A stretch of DNA of 64,000 bases from Liopterus haemorrhoidalis (GCA_963971575.1 OZ020611.1:52833466-52897465), one strand, 5' to 3'; shown: positions 11,003 to 22,260, counted from the stretch's first letter. Program-made: numbers and translations. The notes: a model not told the origin generated them from the letters alone.

Positions 11003-12058
11003 ATGTCTGATATATTAAACAGCGCATCAGAGGAATTAATGTTGTCAACGAGAGGATATCGCATTATTAAAGTTCTTGGAGAAGGTTCATACGCAAAAGT
11101 ATATTTAGCAGATTTCAAAACACAAGGACCAGCCAAATTTCAATTGGCTTGTAAAATTATAGACACTAGAAAAGCACCAAGAGATTTCGTTAAGAAATTT
11201 TTACCCAGAGAATTAGACATTCTCGTTAAATTAAATCATCCACATATTATACACGTTCATAGTATTTTTCAAAGAAAAACTAAATACTTTATATTTATGA
11301 GACACGCAGAACAAGGGGATTTATTGGATTACGTGTCGAAGAAAGGGCCAACTTCTGAACCACAGGCAAGAGTTTGGTTTAGGCAATTAGGTCTAGCAAT
11401 TCAATATTTGCACGACATGGACATCGTTCACAGAGATCTTAAATGTGAAAACGCTTTGATAACAAGTAATTTTAACTTAAAATTGGCGGACTTTGGATTT
11501 TCAAGGTATACAACAGATAATTCCAACAAACCTGTCTTGAGCGACACGTATTGTGGGTCTTTATCTTACGCAGCACCAGAAATTTTAAGAGGACAACCAT
11601 ATCATCCAAAAAACACTGACTTGTGGTCTCTTGGGGTAATCCTATATGTTATGTTGAATAAATCCATGCCTTTTGATGATAATAACGCTAGAAGATTGTA
11701 CGAACAACAAACGAACAAACGCTGGAAATTTCGATCTAAAGTCGTGAATGTTTTAAGCGAACACGTTAAGAAATTAGTAACGGCCTTACTTGAACCAGAT
11801 GCTACGAAAAGAATTAAAATAGACGATGCTTTAAGATCTAGTTGGATAGCTATGGATCCTAGATTAGTAGGATTATCAATTGCTGAACAACAAGCTAAAC
11901 AAAAAGCAGCGCAAGATAGCAAAGGTCCAAAACAACATACATTAAAATTGGATACTGAACCGAAGAGGACCAGTAAAAAGAGAAGTGAAATAAAGATGAT
12001 TAAAGACGTAAGTGTGGATGGAAATCGGGATTCACGTGGTAGCAACGGTGCCCTTTGA
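11003..12058 (+). CDS. TSSK-family serine/threonine kinase, intronless
   Basis: This complete 351-residue protein kinase has all its catalytic motifs: glycine loop GEGSYAKV (26-33), ATP lysine K51 in ACK, alpha-C E70, catalytic loop HRDLKCEN (143-150), DFG (163-165) and APE (191-193). The activation loop wording YCGSLSYAAPEILRG followed by YHPKNTDLWSLGVILYVML is characteristic of testis-specific serine kinases, which act in late sperm development. The domain spans about 20-281. The tail (about 290-351) is basic and Ser-rich. It has no introns, as is common for TSSK genes, which suggests retroposition. The start at 11003 is the first in-frame ATG near the conserved N-terminus. A ttttttcag acceptor-like site ending near 10955 could mark a 5'UTR intron. 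The poly(A) signal AATAAA is at 12108-12113. Confidence 0.93.
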   Translation: MSDILNSASEELMLSTRGYRIIKVLGEGSYAKVYLADFKTQGPAKFQLACKIIDTRKAPRDFVKKFLPRELDILVKLNHPHIIHVHSIFQRKTKYFIFMRHAEQGDLLDYVSKKGPTSEPQARVWFRQLGLAIQYLHDMDIVHRDLKCENALITSNFNLKLADFGFSRYTTDNSNKPVLSDTYCGSLSYAAPEILRGQPYHPKNTDLWSLGVILYVMLNKSMPFDDNNARRLYEQQTNKRWKFRSKVVNVLSEHVKKLVTALLEPDATKRIKIDDALRSSWIAMDPRLVGLSIAEQQAKQKAAQDSKGPKQHTLKLDTEPKRTSKKRSEIKMIKDVSVDGNRDSRGSNGAL

Positions 12059-12620
12059 TCTGTATATTTTTAGTTTGTTTTTTTTTTTTGTGTATGGGAT
12101 ATTTTTTAATAAATTCGTTTATTTTTGTTTTAAAATTTACTCAGTTATATTTTTACTATTGTTATTATTACAAGATTAGTTAAGCTATTGCCATCCAGTA
12201 GCGACAAGAGGACGGAGAGAATGCCCTGTTTTTACCTTTTTCCCAATTTTGCCTGCAATGGATAGAAGTCATATATCGGATAACTTCTGTAATTTGTCTA
12301 CGTTTTGAAAAAAATAAATAAAATTTATGAAATTTTAATGAAATGATTACACAGGGCTGCGAAGGTTGCCCGCTTTTAATAATATACCTTAGACCCCACT
12401 TTGCATCGTTGAAACCAGAGATGGGGAGTCGACAGAATAATTATCGTTGAATATCGTGAAATACCGTTTTATATAAATTATTTTAATGTATTATTAAATG
12501 TATTACACAGTTGTGGTATGTATTTATAAACATATGCCTCATAGATTAAAGAAAAATATATGTACATATCACAAAATAAAATGAAATATAAATAATTCAT
12601 TTTTCTGTATAGTTCCTCAA
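12059..12620. other. Kinase 3' flank, no gene seen
   Basis: AT-rich spacer. A phrase AGAGATGGGGAGTCG at about 12417 resembles the end of the hAT element at 16735 and may be an old terminus. Nothing else is supported. Confidence 0.5.
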
Positions 12621-12783
12621 CATGCTAGAAAAATCTAGAATATTCGTTATATGGTATCCAATTGTAATGTCGATTATGTACGAATATACCCGACCAAAAT
12701 TTCTCGTTCATTGATCCGTTACTCTATTGTTAACGCGCCAAGTTTCTGGAACGTTCTCGCTAGTTCTAGCAAATCAGAGCGCA
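12621..12783 (+). promoter_or_regulatory. Distal duplicate of the Hsp70 heat-shock promoter
   Basis: This block matches 13131-13291 in order. It shares catgctagaa, then ctattgttaacgcgccaag (proximal version ctattgttggcgcgccaag), and an exact 20-bp stretch, 12764-12783 = 13272-13291. It holds a perfect three-part heat-shock element, tTTCt-gGAAc-gTTCt (12743-12757), and further GAA/TTC pentamers at 12635-12645. It lacks the TATA box present in the proximal copy. 12784-13130 between the copies is AT-rich, without coding sequence. Confidence 0.75.
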
Positions 12784-13130
12784 AATCATCATTAAAACAT
12801 CATAAATGAATGCTTCTAATTTTGGTTATCACCAATCAAAGAGTGTTACGGTTTACAACATTCTAAACACCTTGTTACGCATTGATAAAAAAACCATTAA
12901 AAGCCCTCCAATTTGATAAATAAATTTATAAAAAGTACAAATCTTTAGCGAAAAATTTTCAACAATTTATAAACCATACACAAAAACCAAGTAATATAAC
13001 ATATTTGTGGAAAATGCACTAAATAAATAAATATAACAATAAACTAATTATAAATGTTGATAAATATGAACATTAAAACAATAAGTAACACAAATTATTA
13101 ATAAATAAACGTTCCGTATTATTTGGTATC

Positions 13131-13327
13131 ATGCTAGAATTCTCTAGAAACTTCCGTCGTGTCTTTTAAATACTATTCCGAACTCGGACGAACGTTCCCG
13201 ATGGAATATTCTCGTGCATCGATCTGTTTTCTATTGTTGGCGCGCCAAGCGTCTCGAACATTCTAGGTTGTTTCTAGCAAATCAGAGCGCAGTATATAAT
13301 CAGGCAAGCGCGGCGCGGACCTCAGTT
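13131..13327 (+). promoter_or_regulatory. Hsp70 heat-shock promoter: HSEs, TATA box, initiator
   Basis: Heat-shock elements (nGAAn/nTTCn pentamers) lie at 13136-13155 (aGAAt, gap, aGAAa, cTTCc), 13189-13212 (cGAAc gTTCc, then gGAAt aTTCt) and 13255-13264 (cGAAc aTTCt). TATATAA is at 13293-13299. An arthropod initiator, TCAGTT, is at 13322-13327, placing +1 at A13324, 31 bp after the TATA start. HSF trimers binding these sites would drive stress induction. Confidence 0.88.
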
Positions 13328-13511
13328 CATTTGAAAACAGGCTACAGAAAACATTGAGATAAAGCGAAGCAAAGCAATCTGCTGTTTATTCAGTAAATAT
13401 AATATACAGTGAGAGTAATAAATAATATTATCTGTATTTCTAAGAAGAAAAGATACAAGTGATTGTTTATCAAGAATATTTTAAAAAGTGAAGAGAGAAA
13501 AAAGAAGAAAA

Positions 13512-15440
13512 ATGGGAAAAGCAATTGGAATTGATTTGGGAACCACATACTCGTGTGTTGGAGTGTGGGAGCACGGTAAGGTGGAAATCATCGCCAACGA
13601 CCAGGGCAACCGCACCACTCCGAGCTATGTGGCCTTCACAGACTCCGAGAGGCTCATCGGCGATGCCGCAAAGAACCAGGTCGCCATGAATCCCAACAAC
13701 TCGGTGTTCGACGCCAAACGTCTCCTAGGCAGGAAGTTCGATGATCCTAAGATTCAAGCCGACATGAAACACTGGCCATTCAAGGTAATCAACGACTGCG
13801 GCAAACCAAAGATCCAAGTTGAACACAAAGGCGAAATGAAGAAGTTCGCACCAGAAGAAATCAGTTCAATGGTATTGACAAAGATGAAAGAAACTGCTGA
13901 AGCCTATCTTGGAGGCAGTATCCGCGATGCAGTCATCACAGTACCAGCCTACTTCAATGACTCACAGCGCCAAGCAACCAAAGACGCTGGAGCCATTGCT
14001 GGTCTTAATGTCCTGCGAATAATCAATGAACCAACTGCTGCTGCCTTGGCTTATGGTCTCGACAAGAACCTGAAAGGTGAAAGAAATGTTCTGATCTTCG
14101 ATCTCGGTGGAGGCACTTTCGATGTCTCTATACTAACAATTGATGAAGGCTCCTTGTTTGAAGTAAAATCGACGGCAGGCGATACACATCTCGGCGGAGA
14201 AGATTTTGACAACAGACTAGTCAACCACTTGGCTGATGAATTCAAGAGGAAATTTAAGAAAGACCTGAGAACCAATTCGCGTGCATTGAGACGTCTTCGA
14301 ACAGCAGCTGAAAGAGCCAAACGAACATTATCATCTAGCACTGAGGCTACCATTGAAATTGACGCCCTGTTCGAAGGCATGGACTTCTACACTAAAGTAA
14401 CAAGAGCTCGATTTGAAGAACTGTGCTCAGATTTGTTCCGTGGTACACTGGAGCCTGTTGAGAAAGCCTTACACGATGCAAAAATGGATAAATCAGTAAT
14501 TCACGATGTGGTTCTGGTTGGTGGATCAACTCGTATCCCAAAAATTCAGTCACTGTTGCAGAACTACTTCTGTGGAAAGCCATTGAATCTCTCCATTAAT
14601 CCAGATGAGGCAGTCGCATACGGTGCAGCTGTACAAGCCGCCATCCTTAGTGGAGACACCAGTTCCAAGATTCAAGATGTACTGTTGGTGGATGTCGCTC
14701 CACTGTCTCTCGGAATTGAAACAGCTGGAGGAGTCATGACCAAGATCATTGAGAGAAACAGTCGCATTCCATGCAAACAGACCCAGACTTTCACCACATA
14801 CTCTGACAACCAGCCGGCTGTAACTATTCAAGTATTTGAAGGAGAACGTGCCATGACAAAAGATAACAATCTGTTGGGCACATTCGATCTGACTGGTATT
14901 CCTCCAGCTCCAAGAGGAACACCCAAGATAGAGGTTACATTTGACTTAGATGCAAATGGTATTTTGAACGTATCTGCTAAAGAAAACAGCACGGGCAACA
15001 CTAAGAACATTACGATCAAGAATGATAAAGGTCGCCTGTCTCAGAAAGACATTGATCAGATGTTGGCTGATGCGGAGAAATACCGCGAGGAAGATGAAAA
15101 GCAGAGACAGCGTGTAACCGCTAGAAATCAGCTAGAAGGGTACATATTCAATCTGAAACAAGCCGTGGATGATGCAGGAGATAAATTAAGCGAAGAGGAT
15201 AAGGAGACGGTGAAGAGGGAATGCGACAGCGCATTGCAGTGGTTGGAGTCAAATACACTGGCCGATAAAGATGAGTATGAACACCGTCTGCAGGAGTTAA
15301 CACGAGCCTGCTCTCCTATCATGACTAAGTTGCACAATGGCGGTGCCGGAGGTCAAGTGCCACCACAGGGCTCCTGCGGACAACAAGCCGGTGGATTTGG
15401 CAACTACAATCGAGGACCCACGGTAGAAGAGGTTGATTAG
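13512..15440 (+). CDS. Hsp70: Inducible cytosolic Hsp70, intronless
   Basis: This 642-residue chaperone of the DnaK/Hsp70 family binds and releases exposed hydrophobic peptides in cycles of ATP hydrolysis. The three family signatures are intact: IDLGTTYS (7-14), [14 protein letters not shown] (195-208) and [15 protein letters not shown] (334-348). The linker [15 protein letters not shown] begins at about 389, and the protein ends in EEVD, the cytosolic tail that binds TPR co-chaperones. The G-rich segment before EEVD is short. The open frame extends 8 codons further 5' but without an ATG; 13512 (aaaaATGGGA) gives the conserved [10 protein letters not shown] start. There are no introns and an A-rich 5'UTR of about 188 nt, as usual for heat-inducible genes that must bypass splicing. 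Coding GC is clearly higher than the surroundings. Confidence 0.97.
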   Translation: MGKAIGIDLGTTYSCVGVWEHGKVEIIANDQGNRTTPSYVAFTDSERLIGDAAKNQVAMNPNNSVFDAKRLLGRKFDDPKIQADMKHWPFKVINDCGKPKIQVEHKGEMKKFAPEEISSMVLTKMKETAEAYLGGSIRDAVITVPAYFNDSQRQATKDAGAIAGLNVLRIINEPTAAALAYGLDKNLKGERNVLIFDLGGGTFDVSILTIDEGSLFEVKSTAGDTHLGGEDFDNRLVNHLADEFKRKFKKDLRTNSRALRRLRTAAERAKRTLSSSTEATIEIDALFEGMDFYTKVTRARFEELCSDLFRGTLEPVEKALHDAKMDKSVIHDVVLVGGSTRIPKIQSLLQNYFCGKPLNLSINPDEAVAYGAAVQAAILSGDTSSKIQDVLLVDVAPLSLGIETAGGVMTKIIERNSRIPCKQTQTFTTYSDNQPAVTIQVFEGERAMTKDNNLLGTFDLTGIPPAPRGTPKIEVTFDLDANGILNVSAKENSTGNTKNITIKNDKGRLSQKDIDQMLADAEKYREEDEKQRQRVTARNQLEGYIFNLKQAVDDAGDKLSEEDKETVKRECDSALQWLESNTLADKDEYEHRLQELTRACSPIMTKLHNGGAGGQVPPQGSCGQQAGGFGNYNRGPTVEEVD

Positions 15441-15740
15441 ACAACTCGAGATGAAAATATTCGGTTCAGTATTTTATACGAATTTAGGTAACTAATTTAT
15501 TGTACATAAATAATGTAATAAGTAGACAAGTAGATATTTTGTTATAAAAAAATTCCTTCATGTTTTGTGATCGTTATTTATTTTATAAGACTGATTTTTA
15601 CTGAATAAAATTTAAGTTTTATTTTAAAATTAGTGTTTAATTTATTTACTTATACATTCCTTTTAATGTTTTTCAATATTATTTATTTTCTGAAATATAA
15701 ATGTATCTAATCTATAAATATGGTCAGCGAGATATTGTTA
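15441..15740 (+). promoter_or_regulatory. Hsp70 3'UTR with poly(A) signal
   Basis: AT-rich 3'UTR; AATAAA at 15604-15609 is the likely cleavage signal, about 165 nt after the stop. The T/A-rich tract with ATTTA-like motifs is typical of short-lived stress mRNAs, but that is an inference. Confidence 0.65.
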
Positions 15741-16734
15741 ATTTTTTTATTCCATCATTATCATTGGCTCTATAGCACGGGATAAACCTGTAATCTGTTT
15801 TTGCTACTCCGCCCTGTCAATGGAACTTGTTTACCTACTTGGTGCTTTCCCTTTGGTTGAATTTTCAGCATACGCCGCAGAGTCCTGGTCTCCACCATGC
15901 TCTTAACGGTTCAAACCATCGTAGATGACTAATCCTTATTGACATCTGACACTACCGATAGAGGCGCTACTGCATTCACATCATGGCTGACTTTGGTAGG
16001 ATATTTTTGACAGGTTCAATGGTAAATTCATGTGATATTTATTGAAACACACGGGAACACACTCTAAAATGGTCTTTAACTGTCTTTCCACTTCTAAGAA
16101 CATATTCCCATGCTTGTCACAAACTCGACTATCCTACAACCGTCAGTTTCTCAAAATCTCACTAGAGGCGCTTCAGTTATTGTCAGTTGACAATATATTG
16201 TGAAATGTTTAAACAGAGTGTATCAAGATAGAGGGAACACGATTTTTCTTTAAACAAGACGTGTGAGTAAATTGGAAAAAAAATTGACCTATCTGATCAA
16301 TAATTCCTGTTGAACTATTCCGGTTCCCATCAATGTACACTATCGAGGTTTTATCAGATTTTTAGATCGACCCTTCTGGAAGATAGGGTGGGGACAAAAG
16401 TTTTTTTTTATATATATTTGGCGAAATTCCTATAAAAAAAGGAGATTTTTCAAAAATAAAAATTTGCTTGTCTATCCACGCATTAAGAGATTTTATTTGA
16501 TACCCCAGTCACAATTTAAAATATATATTTATTTTTTCATCAATTATATACTTGTTTATATTTATCTGGGGGTGTGTTTTTTGAAATCTTGGTATTTTTC
16601 CTATTTGTGGGTCAAAGGGTAGTATAACCGTGCCAAATTTCAATATTCTAAGTTCAGTCGTTTGGCTGCAATATCAACCGTACAGACAGACAGACACATG
16701 ATTGACGTTATAAGAGTTTTTTGGTAGTCATACC
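15741..16734. other. Old repeat sequence, unassigned
   Basis: 15745-15905 on the - strand weakly resembles an RTE LINE tail (RTLRRM followed by basic residues, ending in AATGATAATGATGG). 16216-16242 contains GTATCAAGATAGAGGGAACA, repeated exactly at about 34921. 16640-16700 ends in a CAGACAGACAGACA run preceded by GTTCAGTCGTTTGGCTGCAA, a layout seen at 3' ends of insect LINEs. I cannot set boundaries for any of these. Confidence 0.35.
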
Positions 16735-18018
16735 CAGGGATAGGGAGTCGAGGAGTCGGAAAAAGTTATCGACTCCCGATTCTTTGATTCAATTTTTGTC
16801 AAGGATGAGAACAAACCGAAAACGAAAGCAAAATAACTATATTACCAGATTTTTTTAAAGCACGTAAACAGGAACGACATTTTGTTGTCTGTTTAAGAAC
16901 GAAAATGAAATTAAAAATATTCAATATCGAATTTACCCGGTTTCCTTCATGCTTTCCAGTTTAAAATTTGATTAATCCTACTCGTATTAACAGATTAATA
17001 CGATGAGGGAGTAAAGATATTTTGTTTTTACTCATAAACCTTTTTTTATTACTTTATTTATTATGTTTAAGCGGAACTAAACTGAATTTTTATTTTCACA
17101 AATTGTAAAGAGATTCCTGATAGCAGCCAAAATCTAAATGTCAAAAGGAAAAAGTGACATTATGAAAAATAAAGTACAGGTTATTCCAAACGTTTAGGAG
17201 GAACTAAATGGGAATTTCGTTCTTTTAGGTTGTCACGAGAAAGGACCTTGCTTGGGTTATATCATTTTTTACATTGGCATGTGAAAATTTAAAACTCCGA
17301 CAGTGAAACCATGGAAACGAATGACGTATGTTAAAAATAAAATACTTTTTTACTTATGTTAATGGCAAAAAAATAAATAAATGAGAAATTTGTAATAAGA
17401 ATGACACAAAAAATCTAAATATAAAGCAAATGACATTATAAAATGATATTAACCTTAACCTAAATATGTTTATTGTAAGTATGATTTACAAAGCTTAAAC
17501 ATAACGGCAAAAAAGCACGATTCAAACGATGAAAGTAACTAGATTGCAAAATCGAAACGTTTAAAATAGCCTAAACGTTCGGAATAGCCTATATATAAAA
17601 TACTTTTAAAATTATTTTTTTTTTTAAATTAATAACATATATTTGAAAATTTGTTTTATAAATGACAGTCAAGATGAAATGAAAATGACATTATATAAAA
17701 ACTGTTTTCTTAGACTAGTTTCATTATAAAGTCTGTTTTTTTAGATTAAGTGAAACTAGACATTGAAATATACTAACTCTTAACGATTGAATGAGGCATT
17801 TTATCATGTTTTTTAACAAAAGCCCACTTCGATCGTTAAAAGGTGAACTCGTGATAACTTAAGGAAATAAAAATTCCATTTAGTTCTGCTTAAATATTTG
17901 GAATAGGTTTTGCGATTTACGAGTGAAAGGAGCGGGAGTCGGAATCGGTCTTCAAAAATACCGACTCCGAAGTCGAGAGTCGGGAGTCGGTAATTTTTCT
18001 ACCGACTCTCCATCCCTG
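16735..18018. mobile_element. hAT element, non-autonomous, 1.28 kb
   Basis: The termini are CAGGGATRGRGAGTCG, inverted, with internal repeats of GGAGTCGG. A perfect 8-bp target duplication, GTCATACC, lies at 16727-16734 and 18019-18026. There is no transposase ORF. It carries a full Tc1-like MITE at 17177-17591 and a second decayed right end of that family near 17865-17915 (TTTAGTTCTGCTTAAATA). Confidence 0.9.
17177..17591. mobile_element. Tc1/mariner-type MITE (TATTCCAAACG family)
   Basis: Left end CAGGTTATTCCAAACGTTTA; right end is the inverted TAGGCTATTCCGAACGTTTA. TA target duplications lie at 17175-17176 and 17592-17593. It is nested in the hAT element and has no ORF. Confidence 0.8.
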
Positions 18019-18099
18019 GTCATACCTACTAAACACTAAAAATTCGGTGCAAAATTTTATGTACAGATTGTTAGTTTTGTATAAGTAATCTGTAACGTC

Positions 18100-19968
18100 A
18101 GTAGTGGAGCTACGTCATATTTGTGACACTTTGACCTTGAAAGTGCGACCAGCCGATTTTCACTGAAACTGATGTAAAAAGATGTGGTGTTTTGAGGCTT
18201 GACCGTTGGACTGTCAGCCGTGCCTTCTCGAAAGCCGTGTCGGAATCGTGTAGGATAAGTTATATTTATATATGAATTTGGAGACTTGATCTGAACAGTT
18301 ATATAAAAGCGATATGTATTAGAGATGGGAATTTCGGCTCAGTTTGCGGAACCGGATCAGTGGAGGTCGTTCAGTTTGTTGAGCCGGTTCATTGATCCGG
18401 CTCAGTGATCCGGTTAAGTAAACATGTCTCCGAAACACAGGACGGTCGTTAGTTCGTAGGTAGAAAGTCGCTTAGAGCCGGTTCTCGCAATATATAAACT
18501 GTAAATATGATCCCGAGACACAGGTCGGTCGGTTGTTCGGTCGTAGGTAGAACGTCGTTTACACCCGGCTCTTGCTTAGAGCCGATTCTTGCAATATATG
18601 AACTGTAAACATGATCCCGAGACGCAGGTCGGTCGGTCATTCGGTCGTAGGTAGAATGTCGCTTAGAACCGACTCTTGCTCAGAGCCGGTTCTTGTAAAC
18701 ATGATCCCGAGACACAGGTCGGTCGGTCGTTCGGTAGAACGTCGCTTAGAGCTTAGAGGTAGAACGTCGCTTAGAGCCGACTCTTGCTTAGCGCCGGTTC
18801 TTTTAAACATGATCCCGAGACACAGGTCAGTCAGTTGCCGGTCGTCCGGTCGTAGGTAGAACTTCGCTTAGCCCCGACTCTTATCTAACATTTTTGAAAC
18901 AAGCAATTCACTTTATGTAGCTACTGTATTTTAAACCAGATGTGTTAAGTTTCTGGCGATGTTTATTGCCCTTATAAATCGGACATCTGGGATTTGGGCA
19001 ATATTTTTAATATTTTTATATAGTATGGTTGTAAGAAAATACAGACTAACCCTATTAGTTTCAAATAAAGTGCCCTACAAATTGATGACAAAATACACTT
19101 TATGATAATACATTACATTACAAGCCAAGTTCTCGCGAAGTTCAACATGACATCGATCCAGATCCGGATCACTCCGGTCACTGTTCACAATCGCCCGACC
19201 AATCGTATCCTTGAAACTTGAAACTATACAGTGAGCCGTGAGCCGGCTCATTTCAATTTGGTGAACCGTGTCACTTCGGTCAGTGTACTGAGCCGGCTCA
19301 GTGAGCCGGTTCGTTCATGAACGACCCATCTCTAATATGTATGTATATGAAAGGTTTGTGGTAAATAAGGTGTATAAATAAATAAACAAAACATAATAAA
19401 TATTAATTAAAAAAATTACGAAAATATGATACAATATTTGTATATAAATATCGGAATGGCCCAGGTTCCTCTTCCACGTTCTGAGGCTGCTGGTCGGTCG
19501 TGACGGTCGTATTTGCTTTCCCTGTCGTTTTTTAATCTGCCGCAGAATCCATGGATTCCCTCCGCTCGTACGGAACGGCCCAGGTTCCTCGACTTCGTCC
19601 CAGTTCTCTTCCACGTTCTGAGGCTGCTGGTCGGTCGTGACGGTCGTATTTGTTTTTCCCTGTCGTTTTTTAATCTGCGTTTAGATTTATGACTTTCAGG
19701 GATCCCCATTTAACAAACTGCATTTTAACAATGTTTCAGTCATAAACATACATATCGCTTTTATATAACTGTTCAGATCAAGTCTCCAAATCTCACATAT
19801 AAATATAACTTATCCTACACGATTCCGACACGGCTTTCGAGAAGGCACGGCTGACAGTCCAACGGTCAAGCCTCAAAACACCACATCTTTTTACATCAGT
19901 TTCAGTAAAAATCGGCTGGTCGCACTTTCAAGGTCAAAGTGTCACAAATATGACGTAGCTCCACTACT
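18100..19968. mobile_element. Long-terminal-inverted-repeat element
   Basis: Arms of about 230 bp begin AGTAGTGGAGCTACGTCATA. The left arm is 18100-18319 and resumes at 19343-19352; the right arm is 19737-19968. Arms agree almost throughout, including GCGATATGTATGT at the inner edge, where the hAT insert interrupts the left arm. The centre (19440-19680) has a partly duplicated GC-rich block, TCTTCCACGTTCTGAGGCTG, twice. No clear target duplication was found, so the superfamily (Mutator-like or other foldback) is open. The short ORFs inside have no recognised domain. Confidence 0.75.
18320..19334. mobile_element. hAT element with internal minisatellite
   Basis: The termini are TAGAGATGGG / CCCATCTCTA. 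An exact 8-bp target duplication, ATATGTAT, lies at 18312-18319 and 19335-19342. Subterminal GAGCCGG/CCGGCTC motifs are dense at both ends. 18430-18880 is a degenerate tandem array built on ATGATCCCGAGACACAGGTC and GGTAGAACGTCGCTTAGAGC. ORFs through the array are repeat artefacts. Confidence 0.9.
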
Positions 19969-20689
19969 AACCTCTGGAGGATATACGCAGTGTTAATTGG
20001 TAGTTATAGAAATAACAAGTCCGGTTTATATTAATACGTGTATATTTTAAGTTATACATTTCAACATTCGTACAGTGCATGTTTAGTAGGATACAAAAAA
20101 ATGACATAACTTCACACAATTGTTAATGTATAAGTTAACAGTTTGAATAAAAATCTTGAATGATATCAAATTTCTTTAATACTTGGTCCTATTTTAATAA
20201 AAAGTAAATAAAATAGCTTACCATCACCTTAATAGGGTCGCCATTTTAATTTACTAGATTCTGCATACGCTAACAGTACGCTACGTTATATATTTGTTAA
20301 TACTATTTTAAATGGGTAACATGATCATTTAAATACTAATAAAATACAATATAAAACTTCTATGCACTCACGAACTGATATTTCTCAATTCTACACATTA
20401 ATGATATCATTTACAATACACAAATGTGCATACGATAAAGGATAGTTTACACCACACTAAATCAGATATGAACCCATCAAATACTTAATTATTTATTATT
20501 TTAGTTGATTGATGTTAGTTAGTAGCTGACCTAATTGACAAGAATACTAAAAATACTGCTATAGAAGTATACTTGAATTGTCTTTTCAAAGACGTATCGT
20601 GAATTTACTGCGAAAAGGGACAAAGACCAAATTTTACGATTTTGGAATTTCTTGACTAAATCAATGCAAATTACCACCAGGAATTTTTG
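19969..20689. other. AT-rich spacer, nothing seen
   Basis: No ORF, inverted repeat or recognisable repeat family was found here. Confidence 0.5.
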
Positions 20690-20739
20690 ATAGAGTGGGC
20701 CCGGAAGACAAAATTATTTAAATTATGAATAACGTTCAC

Positions 20740-21048
20740 ACTTCTAAATTTCAAGTGATGATCTAAAAAAAAGGTCCTCACTTCGGAAATACAAAGTGAT
20801 GACCTAAAAAAAAGGTCCTCACTTTTAAAATACAAGTGACGACATAAAACAAAAAGGTTTTCACATCTAAAATACAAGTGATGACCTAAAACAAAAAGGT
20901 TCTCACTTCTAAAATACAAGTGACGACCTAAAAAAAAAGGTTCTCATCTCTATTTTTAAATTTTTCTAGTGTGTTTGTGTGCTTTCATTTTTATTGCCTT
21001 CCTTCTTATGGGGGGCCTGGGCCCCCGCCCCCCCCCCTCTGGGTACGA
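20740..21048 (-). repeat. Poly-T minisatellite module in a hAT-like remnant
   Basis: At least five units of about 40-48 bp (20755-20945), read on the - strand, contain AAGTGAGGACCTTTTTTTT and GGTCATCACTTGTATTTTAG. The right edge, CTCTGGGTACGACACTG at 21032-21048, resembles a hAT terminus (CAGTG...). No matching left end was found. The module recurs at 36315 and 59930. Confidence 0.65.
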
Positions 21049-21119
21049 CACTGTAGGTATTATCGTTACTATGATAATTGAAATCTGACAGCAATGTAAA
21101 ACTGCGTTTTTTTTTAAAT

Positions 21120-22145
21120 TTGCAACATCGAATTAAGTGAATTTTTCATTCAAAAAAATGTACACAAGTGAAGAAAAAATCATGCTTGTAACTTGGTACA
21201 ACTCTCAGATGAGTTTGAGAGAAGTTTCTGTTATGTTCTGTGCTACTTATCCGAATCGAATTCCGATTCGGTATAGGAATACGGAATCCCTCTACAATAT
21301 CGAGGCTTGTTACCAAATTTAAACGCCATGGATCCCTCAATTATACAAGAAGGAAACGAACACCAACTATACTGACTGACGAAAAGAAATTGCTTTAGAA
21401 GTTGAAAATAATAACTGTACATCTACTAAATTAATCCCTCAAACCGTATCTGTGAGTAAGTAATCTGTATATCTGCTGTATAGGAGCTCTTAAAAGTGCA
21501 AAATACCGGTCTTACAAATTTCAAAATCTTCAAGAACTTTTAGAGAGAGATACGGCAGTACGGATAGACTTTCGCTTTAATATTTTCGAAAAAATTAATA
21601 CCAACCCTATTATGCTCTTTTTTTTATCAACGAAGCAACTTTTAATTTAACTGGTGAGGTGCACCGCTAAAATGTTAGGTATTGAAGTCGAGAAAATTTA
21701 CATTTTTTTGATGTTTCAACTACGCAAAGGCCGCAAAAATTAAATGTGTGGGCAGGCATAATAGGAACACACATAACAGGGTCCTTTTTCATTGATGGTA
21801 ACCTTAATGAGGATAAATACTTGGCCTTATTACAAAATCACATAGTACCTGCTTTTAGAAATTTAAATTTTGCTGGTCAAATATGGTACCAGCAAGATGG
21901 AGCTCAAGTGCACTATGAGTAAGGGACTACTTGGACAGGGAATTTCCCAACAGTTGGATTGGGAGAGGAGGGACGATAAATTGGCCAGCACGATCTCCGG
22001 ATTTATAACCAAATAATTTTTTTTTATTGGGGATATCTTGAAGCAAAAATATGCTCTTAAAAGCCAGGAGAAAAGCAAGGATCTTCTCCTGGCACCAGAT
22101 AGTTCCGTGGACATCAAGTTCTTTATGCATTGTTCTCCTCAATGT
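21120..22145 (+). pseudogene. Dead DDE transposase (IS630-Tc1-mariner type)
   Basis: ATG at 21159 opens MYTSEEKIMLVTWYNSQMS, a helix-turn-helix-like start. Several frames later, 21743-21905 reads NVWAGIIGTHITGSFFIDGN and then WYQQDGAQVHY, the region around the second catalytic Asp of mariner/Tc-type transposases. Next come a GRRDD-like segment and FFYWGYL, where the third acidic motif (SPDLTPLDFFLWG in relatives) should be. Many stops and frameshifts mean it is not expressed as a protein. Inverted repeats were not identified. Confidence 0.75.
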
Positions 22146-22222
22146 GGATACAGGGCGATCTCTATGATGACTTCACTGAGGGTTCTACTCTAATGCCATT
22201 CTGGAGATGTCGACCACATCTC

Positions 22223-22260
22223 TAGGGAAATAAATTTAAGATCTTAAATTTATCTCCCTA
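22223..22260. repeat. 38-bp palindrome
   Basis: TAGGGA...TCCCTA with AAATTTAAGATCTTAAATTT in the middle; one mismatch over 19 pairs. It lies just downstream of the dead transposase. Confidence 0.85.

Noticed and set aside
11602..12045. Antisense 147-residue ORF over the kinase
   Set aside because: Mirror of the kinase coding sequence; no recognisable domain.
13488..13511. Eight-residue N-terminal extension of Hsp70
   Set aside because: The first codon is GTG, not ATG; the conserved start [10 protein letters not shown] is at 13512.
14051..15337. Antisense ORFs across Hsp70
   Set aside because: Shadows of a strongly coding, GC-richer gene; no domain and no separate signals.
18449..19709. ORFs with Arg-rich repeated peptides
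   Set aside because: Produced by minisatellite units and duplicated GC-rich blocks inside transposons.
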